Below are positions 17,778 through 25,900 of a DNA stretch of 30,641 nucleotides, in pieces. Position 1 is the stretch's first letter. The number at the start of each line of letters is the position of its first letter. The notes beneath the pieces were generated by a model. It searched no databases. It saw only the letters and a program-made list of their open reading frames with translations, and had not been told where the DNA came from. Position numbers and translations under genes: made by a program. The DNA is from Peronospora farinosa (Eukaryota; Oomycota; Peronosporomycetes; Peronosporales; Peronosporaceae): NCBI GenBank assembly GCA_947646735.1, contig CANTFK010000617.1, positions 1 to 30,641 on the forward strand, written 5' to 3'.

Positions 17778-20510
17778 TTAAACGTTGTGGTGTAGGTATT
17801 GCAACCTTTCTTGGATAATCTGCAGTCGTGAACTTGCAGTACTAGAAAGTGACGACACTGACGAGGCAGGAGATGTAGGCGCTAAAGGACTCGGTGAACC
17901 GCGAGAACTCGGTGACAACTTGAGAGAGGAAGGGCGGGGTCGGGTGACTGTGCTTTGTGCGTGGATCCGCATACTCCATACTTTCTCGATACCAACTTCT
18001 TCATCGCCCTCTTGCTGCTTCAGCATCGCTTCCTTGTTACATACGTACCGAATGAAGACGCGCACGTGTAGCGCTCGATTTTGCTTGAGGATAGGAATCA
18101 CCAGGAGCAGAAAAGCATCCTTTACCTCCGATGTCATGTCGTCTAGCTCCAGTGTGCATCCTTCAGGCGGGAGCTCGAGCACTCTGTTGGATGATGCCCC
18201 TCGCAGTGGAGGGACGCCTGGGTAAGCTTCCATCCGTGCTAGCCATCTTCTCACTCCAAGCTGTTTTGTTCGGTCGTCAGTCCAATTTTGCAGGATAAGC
18301 GCAGTTTCACGCGATGTAGTAGTAAACGTTGGCGTCGGCATTGGCTTTATCTCGCCTTGGTCGTTGTCGCCAGCGTCACACTCATACCACTGTGCAAGAG
18401 CATTCAGCACGCGTTTACGAAACGACTGCACAAAGTCTGCAGTTACACTGACTTCTTCTTCTTCTTGCGTTCGAGCCTTCAACATTCCCGCAAAACGCAG
18501 CAAGCGCAACGCGGTAGTCAAAATTGGTAGCTGCTCTTTCTCGCTCGCCGCTTCACGTTCAAGACGCTCACACAATACAGGAAGTGCATCTGCGTGAGTA
18601 TCGCACAATATGAGCGCATCGTTCATCGCACCCAATAACGTCTGAAGTTGCGGCAAGAAACCATTTATCTCCTTGATCCCAGAACGCAACAAGTCCCAAG
18701 ACCTCCATGAAGACATGCCAGTGATTTCGTCATCCGTACGACCATGGAATGCGTCCAGTGTAGACGAATCATGGACAGACTTCGTCGCATAAGACGGTTC
18801 CCTCTGATCTTCAGCTGATAAGAGCTGGGTCTCAAGAGACTCACATTGCACTTGAATCTGGTTCATACACCGCATATGCTCTTGAGTTTTCTCCTCGCAC
18901 ACCGATTGGAAAGTGTGTAATTCTTCACTCATGAGCTTCAACGTGTGCCGAGCTTCACGAATTTCCTGCTGAAGCGTCTTGTTCTTCAAAGCCAACATTC
19001 GAGTAGTATCCTCATGCTGTGCAGCAATTTGTGATGTTTTCATCAGCTTTTTCTCGTACTCGTTCAGACGTGCGAGAAGATTAGTCTCTTTGTCGCCAAA
19101 CTGCAGCTGACCTTCTGACAGCTTGCTTTCTAGGTCGCGCACAATCATCGCATTTCGCTCTTCATTATGTTGCTGATCACGCAATTGTTGCAGCATACCA
19201 TTAAGCCTTTCCTGGTTGTTCTTTACTTCCTTAGCCAATTCCGCTTTAGACATCTCCAATTGTGTTTGCGCTACTTCCAAGTCACTTTGCAACCTACGTA
19301 TCGTCGACACATGTTGGTCTCGATCCTCTCGCTGATCCTGCAGCTTTTTCAAAGCTTCAGCAAGATTTTCCTGGTACTCCTGTCTCTCTGTTAATCGGTT
19401 TGCCTTCGATGCTGCAAGTTGTTTCTGCACTTCCACCAACTTCATTTCCAGGCTCTTCACCGTCGTTGCGTGCTGCTCCTCGGCCTCTTTCAATGCTTCT
19501 TCGTACTTCTTCACATCAGCAGTTCGCTCGGACTCCATGTCTGCAATATGTGCCTTCATCTCGGCACAGTTTCGCTCCAGCTCACTCAACGCTCTCTCGT
19601 GTCGTTCTCGTATCTTATCTTTATCTCGAAACTTCTTCTCCTTCTCACAATTCAATTCCATCTTTAAAAGTTCATTCTCCCCTTGCAATTCGAGCATCTT
19701 TTGCTCATAGGTATCGTACAATTCCTTCTCCCTTACTTCCTTCTCCCGTCTCAATCGAACATTTACTTCTTCCATCAACTCATTTCTCTTTTCATCAAAC
19801 TGTAACATTTCTTCACGCTTCCACTTCAATATGTCCTCCTCTTTCTCCTTCAATTGTTGTGTCAAAGTACTGCTTGTCCGTGCCTGAGTCTCCAATTGTA
19901 TCTCCATCTCTTTCATCTCTTTTTCCAAGTGTGATTTTTCCTCTTTTAACATATCCACTTGAGTTTCTAGGAGCTCGTATTTTTCCTTGATTTGTTGTTG
20001 TTCTAACACTGCATCCAGCACTTTATTCTTCTCCTTGTGCAACATTTGTTGCATCTCCTTTAACATCGTCTTTAGCTCCTCTTTCTGCAGCAAAAAAGCT
20101 GCTTGTTGGGTCGATATGGTCTCTGTCTGCTCTTCTACAGTGATTGTCAAGCTCTGAAGCTTCTTAAAAAGTGTCTGTGTCTCCATTTGGTCTTCATTTT
20201 TGTGCTGTTTATCTCCAATGTCGTGTAAATTGTCCTTTTTTTGACAATTATTGTCCATTTTCATTTTCTCCATTTTCAATAATTTATTGTTAAATTTAAT
20301 TGCCAATCGCCATAATTGGGAATTTGCATCTTCCTGTTGCATCAATTGCGTCTCACGACTCTCACGAATGTGTGCAGCACTTGGTGGCAGTCCGTGCGTC
20401 TGTACATGCGTAAGAGAAGCTTCAAGAACCTGCTTGTCACGACGCGTCTTCACCAGATCAGCACGTAGTAGCTTTAGTGCCGCGTAAGCATCTCGAAGGT
20501 CTTGTTCCAT
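17778..20510 (-). CDS. large coiled-coil protein, function unknown
   Basis: A single uninterrupted frame of 910 residues from the ATG at 20510. Residues about 1-560 are almost continuous coiled coil rich in Glu, Lys, Gln and Leu, with no ATPase, SMC hinge or kinesin motor motif. About 575-850 is a non-coiled, helix-rich domain (WDLLRSGIKEINGFLPQLQ, LLGAMNDALILCDTHADALP) that I do not recognise. A Ser/Pro-rich basic segment follows (about 860-893; SLKLSPSSRGSPSPLAPTS), then a short final helix RLQIIQERLQYLHH. The layout suits a scaffold, tether or cytoskeleton/centrosome-linked protein, but that is inference. The gene lies between the BAP31-like gene (convergent) and the STRAP-like gene (divergent, 838 bp between starts). 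Confidence 0.8.
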   Translation of the reverse strand: MEQDLRDAYAALKLLRADLVKTRRDKQVLEASLTHVQTHGLPPSAAHIRESRETQLMQQEDANSQLWRLAIKFNNKLLKMEKMKMDNNCQKKDNLHDIGDKQHKNEDQMETQTLFKKLQSLTITVEEQTETISTQQAAFLLQKEELKTMLKEMQQMLHKEKNKVLDAVLEQQQIKEKYELLETQVDMLKEEKSHLEKEMKEMEIQLETQARTSSTLTQQLKEKEEDILKWKREEMLQFDEKRNELMEEVNVRLRREKEVREKELYDTYEQKMLELQGENELLKMELNCEKEKKFRDKDKIRERHERALSELERNCAEMKAHIADMESERTADVKKYEEALKEAEEQHATTVKSLEMKLVEVQKQLAASKANRLTERQEYQENLAEALKKLQDQREDRDQHVSTIRRLQSDLEVAQTQLEMSKAELAKEVKNNQERLNGMLQQLRDQQHNEERNAMIVRDLESKLSEGQLQFGDKETNLLARLNEYEKKLMKTSQIAAQHEDTTRMLALKNKTLQQEIREARHTLKLMSEELHTFQSVCEEKTQEHMRCMNQIQVQCESLETQLLSAEDQREPSYATKSVHDSSTLDAFHGRTDDEITGMSSWRSWDLLRSGIKEINGFLPQLQTLLGAMNDALILCDTHADALPVLCERLEREAASEKEQLPILTTALRLLRFAGMLKARTQEEEEVSVTADFVQSFRKRVLNALAQWYECDAGDNDQGEIKPMPTPTFTTTSRETALILQNWTDDRTKQLGVRRWLARMEAYPGVPPLRGASSNRVLELPPEGCTLELDDMTSEVKDAFLLLVIPILKQNRALHVRVFIRYVCNKEAMLKQQEGDEEVGIEKVWSMRIHAQSTVTRPRPSSLKLSPSSRGSPSPLAPTSPASSVSSLSSTASSRLQIIQERLQYLHHNV

Positions 20511-20610
20511 TATTTATAATACCATTATTTCGTGTAAAAATGACGATATTTGAAAAGAATAAAATTATAAATTATATACAAAATAATGGTAATAAGAAAA
20601 AGAGAAAATC

Positions 20611-20639
20611 ACTATACCAAGGCGTATACTATACGTATA
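20611..20639 (+). repeat. inverted repeat, left arm
   Basis: ACTATACCAAGGCGTATACT continues with ATACGTATA. The reverse complement of 21015-21043 matches it at 26 of 29 positions by my alignment. The interval is about 430 bp end to end. Confidence 0.7.
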
Positions 20640-21014
20640 TAAAAAAAATCAAAATATACCAACTATGTACATATTATTTGCAAAATATTTGCTAAAGCTA
20701 GCTCAAAAATCTAGTCTTACTTCGATTTGAATACGAGCAAGCATTTATTGGACGACAACTTGGTGTTCGACTCGCACAACGATAATATGCCTCCGATGGT
20801 AAAGTAGTGAAAATGATACAGAGTTTCGTTTATTATTTCTTGTTTTTATTATTCTCTACAAATAAACGACGGAATTCTATATAGCCTCTGCAAACGCAAT
20901 ACATTTTTTTCATGTGCCTGTTTACCGTTCGACAATACACAAATAATCAATTTCTTGTCTTGGAGACACCCTTGTTTCTGTTTATATTTCACGGCGTCTA
21001 CTATACGTACATGC

Positions 21015-21043
21015 TATATGTATAGTTTACGCCTTGGTATACT
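21015..21043 (-). repeat. inverted repeat, right arm
   Basis: Its reverse complement (AGTATACCAAGGCGTAAACT, then ATACATATA) pairs with 20611-20639. It also pairs locally with GGCGTCTACTATACGTA at 20993-21009, forming a short hairpin, so three copies of a GGCGTNNACTATACRTA core lie in this spacer. Confidence 0.7.
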
Positions 21044-21281
21044 TGTACTATTTTCTCTGCTTGCTGTATATATTTTATATTTTCACCAATATGTGCTGTA
21101 CTACATATATTTTCCTTTTCTTCATACATATTTTGCCCAAACAAATAAAATCAAATGTATCACATTTGTTTCACGTACACTTTACCCAAAAAGAAATAGT
21201 CCTCCTTTTGTATCCTTTCACATCTGATACGCATCCTAATTTAAGGTACAAAGTCCCTTTTCAATTCATAGTCGTATCTTC

Positions 21282-21297
21282 TTCATTTTTACCCAAT
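21282..21297 (+). promoter_or_regulatory. Inr/FPR-like transcription start for the STRAP-like gene
   Basis: TTCATTTTTACCCAAT fits the oomycete initiator plus CAAT/CAWTT flanking block and lies about 65 bp before the ATG at 21349. This supports 21349 as the start rather than the longer upstream open frame. Confidence 0.5.
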
Positions 21298-21348
21298 CAG
21301 CTTTCCCCCATCTTCCATAAGATCATCCTCACTATTATCACCCACCCC

Positions 21349-22464
21349 ATGACTTCACCATCGGCTTCACCTTCGTCGGCTTTACGTCAAATTCCCGTCG
21401 TCTGTCCCGGTCATTCTCGTCCTTTAACGGAAGTATATTACAGTCGTAGTAATTTACTTATTTCTGCCTGTCATGACAAGCTCCCAATGCTACGACATGG
21501 TGAATCGGGCGATTGGATTGGGACATTTGAAGGACATAAAGGGGCGGTCTGGAGTGCGAAATTAGACCCGGACGCAACTTTTGGCGCGACCGGCAGTGCC
21601 GATTTTTCTGTCAAAATTTGGGACGCCCTTACGGGCGACCTTGTGACAACATTGGACCACAAACACGTGGTCAAGAGTGTGACGTTTACACTGGACGGAA
21701 TGCGACTCTTGACTGGCGGACACGAAAAAGTCCTGCGGGTGTTTGAGATGGGACAGATTAAAGACCAATTAGAAACGTACAAAACAGATGGTCGGACGGG
21801 AATCGTGGTGGTACCACCGCTCCCATTGGTGGAAATGGAAACAGCTCAGCCCATTCGAAAAATTGTCGTACTTAGTGCGAATATGGCGGTCACCGGCGAA
21901 GTAAATGGAACAATTACGGTCTGGGATTTGAACGCGTATCAAGAGATTTGTCAACTTCAAGTGCATGCAGATGTAATGGATATGGAAGCTTCAAGAGATG
22001 GAAAAGTGTTGACGGTTGCAGCTGGAAAAGAGGTAGAAACATTGAGAGAGCAGAGTTTGTGTTATTTTTTTTACTATTTTTTACTTTGTTGACAAGTCAC
22101 CGATGCTATTTTTTTATTCTTGTAATAGGTGTATTTCTATGATGTGGACAAGAATTTTGAACTGCTGCGTTCCTTTCCAATGCCGATATCATTTGCAGAG
22201 GAAGGAGGAGCATCATTGCATCCGACTGAAAACAAGTTTGTTGCAGGTGGATCCGATACGTGGGTACGTGTCTTTGATTTTGAATCAGGACAATTGCTTG
22301 AGACGCACAAGGGACATCATGGACCGGTGAGATGTTTGCGATACTCACCGTCAGGAAATTCATTTGCGACGGGTTCGGAAGATGGCACCATTCGAATCTG
22401 GCAGAATGATTCCAAGTCTGCGGCTGCGACGTCCATTGCAGACACAATTGGGAGTTCGAGTTGA
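21349..22464 (+). CDS. STRAP/UNRIP-like WD40 protein
   Basis: WD40 propeller of the serine-threonine kinase receptor-associated protein family. STRAP/UNRIP works with the SMN complex and other RNA-protein assemblies in animals. The ATG at 21349 gives [25 protein letters not shown], in line with the family's short N-terminus. Diagnostic stretches are [85 protein letters not shown] and [13 protein letters not shown]. Exon 1 is 21349-22032 and exon 2 is 22129-22464, joined in phase 0 across a 96-bp intron (GTAGAA..AATAG); the splice joins GKE to VYFYDVD, restoring a propeller strand. The donor is weaker than others here. Length 339 residues, typical for the family. Convergent with the KH/J-domain gene. 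Confidence 0.9.
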
Positions 22465-22938
22465 AAATGCAACGCGATTGACCGTGGAAAAGCAAGCGAC
22501 GTAGAGGAGATGGCGGCAGCATGCGAACAATTTACAATACGCGATAAGGACAAAACAGACAAGTAAGCGTGAAATATTGCAGCAGAAAACAGGTAGAGGC
22601 CTTTAGTTAACTTGTTCAGTCTAGTTCCAACACGAGGTCCTCAAGCAGTTTGGAAGGTATCATCCTTGTCATTTTTTGCCTAAAAACTTGCCCGGAAACT
22701 TTGGTCTCGGTCTTGGTCGACCGCATCGTAGCTCTCGAATAAGTTCTGCATCCAAGGGATCGCGTTTCTGTAGCTTTCGAGCCGCCATGTCTGCAGCTAC
22801 TGCCAGCACGTGTGTGGAATGACCTCCTTCATCACCGGCAGCTCATCCGAGAAAGAAACGATTCATATCCACTGAGATGCTGAATACTGAATAGACCACA
22901 AGGCCTCGCTTGATAAAACGAGCTTCGTTCGTATTTGT
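22465..22938. other. convergent intergenic region
   Basis: 474 bp between the stop codons of the STRAP-like and KH/J-domain genes. No coding frame, RNA gene or repeat that I can support. Confidence 0.5.
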
Positions 22939-25900
22939 TCAACCTGCCCAAGCCCGTGCATGGATGGCATCAACGTCCCCAAGCAGAATTTTATAAGAGT
23001 GCGTGGCAGCAACAAAGGCATCCACGCGCTTGCCAGAGTTACTTGCTCCAACGTTGCGTCCAGCTTCAGCGACGGTAGATTCCAGCGAGGCTGAAGCATC
23101 AGATGCTTTGTCAGGATGCAGCTTGAGTGCGAGTTTACGGTACTGGCGCTTGATCTGCTGGACAGAGGCGTCGCGCGGTAGCCCCAACACACCATGAAAG
23201 TCACGACGCTCCCACATCATTCGGATTCGCTCTGGTTGCCATAGCTGCTCCCCATCCAAGCAACCGGAGCCTGATGATAGACCCACAGGTTTAGCATATG
23301 CTGAACGCACCAGCTTCATGCGCACGCGAGCCGCACGAAATAGATCTTCCTGTTCGTTCTTGTCGGACGGTGCTGGCCGCCACGTGCGACATTGCCCGGG
23401 TGGAGCTATCGGGCCAAGACCGAAGGCGTCGTCAATGCCATAGTCGAACGTTGGCAGTGGACCACGACCACCACATGTACGAGCTGGACCGCGGTTCCCA
23501 CTCGGATCATTGATGTGAACTGAAGCTGACTCGTCATTATCAACGGTGTCATCCATGGGCGCATTAGGACTACGGCGTTGAGCTGCTATGGCATTAATCC
23601 TGAAGCGCCGTTGTCTACGAGAGAATGCCGACGAAGCCGTATCTCTTGGAGTAGCATTGGATGAGGCTATAACCTCAGACGAGGAGCCGGTAGAGTTATA
23701 AGTTGCATCAGCTGTCGGCCGCGCCGCGGTTGTAGATCCAGCCGCAGGCTCAGAAGCAGACCGGGTCAACAAGCACGGACAGTGATCTTCACAAGAATGA
23801 CATTGTTGACAGAAGAACAACATACCACAGCGATGTCCCTCACTCCCTGCCGACGCATTGCTCATCCACTTACAGGACTCATTAACCTCAATCACATCCA
23901 GCATCTGAGTCATCGTTTTCTGGACAGCAGAAAGCCGAGATGAGCAGCACATGCGGCACCCGCAACTCACACACACGCAATGAAGACAGCAGCCGGAACA
24001 GCCCGTACAACGGCGTCGCAAGTCACGGCAGCCTGAGCACCCCATTCGTAGTGGCGGGCTGTCTTCGGAACGTAGGTCGCAACTACTGCCAATGCTGCGC
24101 GCTGACATCACTCTCGACGATGACGTCCTTGACCCAGATGATCGCGCAAGAGGAAGCAAGAAATTAGCATTTGACGCTGCTAGAGCCTTTGCCACGCGAA
24201 CAGACTCGCTTCGTCGACTTCTGCTTCCTAGACCGCTTCTCAAAGCGCGCCCACTTGCTTTCTTCGATCCATGCGTCTGCCGTCTGGTAGACGTCCGGGT
24301 GGTCTTGTCACCCTTAGCAGCCGCAGTGGGACGCTTGCTTCTAGGTCGGATAGCTTTCGGTGTGGATCGTGTGTGTTTTTTCTGGACCGGTGCCGTGGCC
24401 GTCTCACAAGTCTCCTCCATACCCAAAAATTTGCCCAGTGCCTGCATGCAAGACGCAGCTAGCCCCTTACATTCTTCCACCAGTGCCTTCTGGTCACCAT
24501 TAAGTAAAGATGACTGTAACGTTACACCACATCCATTCTTGCCGTCACGGCTGATGTCGCGCAATAGTTGGTCCTTTGCCAAAGTAATTTCATGTCGAAG
24601 CTTTTTCATCTCAATAATGTCTGGGGCATCCTTCTCAGGATCAAATACACCAGTCCAATCGATCGCCATCGATGCTGCGTCACTACCACTTTCAGCGGTC
24701 GGCTCACCTTGCGGCTGGCTATTAGCGTTCTCAAATGGAGTCTTCTCTTCATCCTCTTGGTCTGAGCTTGCATCTTGGGTCTGTGGTGGTGCAAATTCTT
24801 GATACTTCGTATAGTATCGAGCCCACTGATGCTTCACAAGCTTTTCTCGGATCGCTAATTGCTTAGCCAGTTCGCATTTTAAGCTGTTAGAATGCTTAAC
24901 ATGTTTGCGCCACGGACCAGAGCGCCCCAACTCGTTCATTAAATCTCGGGTACTTGCTAGCGATTCCTCTAGTTGAGCGCGCGCATTTTCAACATCTCGT
25001 GGCGTCATAATACATTTTTCCGCCTCTTCGGCCGTAAATGGCCGGTTTTGAACCTCGTCACGCAAGCTCTCAGGAGTCAGTTGAATTAGTGCAGCCACTT
25101 CTTCATCGCGTGGAATAGGCGTACGACTAGAACCTCTCGACATCGCGGCGTAAGGGTACGACACAGAGGCAGCATTGTATTCGCCGTCAGCTGTAGTGCT
25201 TTCAGTTTGATTATATGCGGAATCTTCCAAACGTTCAGGGTCCACAAAATCATCCTTAGTTGTATACAGAAGTGCCTCATTGTGCCAAATGTACAAGGCA
25301 TCTTGAAGGCACGTAAACTTATCGTACGACCTGTCGTCCATTTCATCAACACTATCTGGATCAAACCACGCACATGAGTTCTCAGCGAAGAGGATCCACC
25401 ACTTGTGAAGCTGAAGCTTCGTGTTTTCAACAACCACATGTGCTGTAACAGTTTTCAAACGATTCACGTGCGTGATGATGCGTTCTTGACGCCGGCTAGT
25501 GTGAATAGCATTATTCTTGTGGCGGCTAGGTCGCTTCTCTTTCAGTGTGGACACTAGCGCTTTTATAGTCGCATCCAGATCCCGCATGTATGCCGTAAGC
25601 CTTAGCAACAGGTTCCTTAAGAAGTAGTTACTGCTGGGATGCACTTGCTGTCCACTTGCAGTAAATGCCACATCACCAACCGGAGCGTCACACGGATTAA
25701 TCTCATGAAGGTATTCCGGCACGTCATCCTTGCCTTTCCACTGGAGCACGTGGTTCACGACCTCAGGGCACTGCTCAATGGTTTCGCGCACTAACGAAAT
25801 TGGCAGCAAGTCAAATAGACTGGACTCGATTGCAGAAGATCGGATCGGGCGTAGAATGTACGTAAACAGATCAGATTTCAGCGTACTTTCATCCAGAAGG

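Larger units (their letters stand above)
20511..21348. other. AT-rich divergent intergenic region with inverted repeats
   Basis: 838 bp between the starts of the coiled-coil and STRAP-like genes. No coding frame is supported; a frame open upstream of 21349 is hydrophobic, AT-rich low complexity. It contains a 29-bp inverted pair (20611-20639 with 21015-21043), a third copy of its core at 20993-21009 and an Inr-like start at 21282. Confidence 0.6.

Noticed and set aside
19262..19990. Long plus-strand frame opposite the coiled coil
   Set aside because: Antisense shadow of Glu/Lys/Gln-rich codons; no domain, and the 910-residue minus frame is far better supported.
21034..21348. In-frame extension of the STRAP-like protein upstream of 21349
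   Set aside because: Phe/Tyr/Ile-rich AT-rich sequence unlike any WD40 N-terminus, and an Inr-like start lies at 21282.
24092..24802. Plus-strand frame of 236 codons opposite the KH/J-domain gene
   Set aside because: Antisense shadow; the minus frame spans it continuously and has a J domain downstream.
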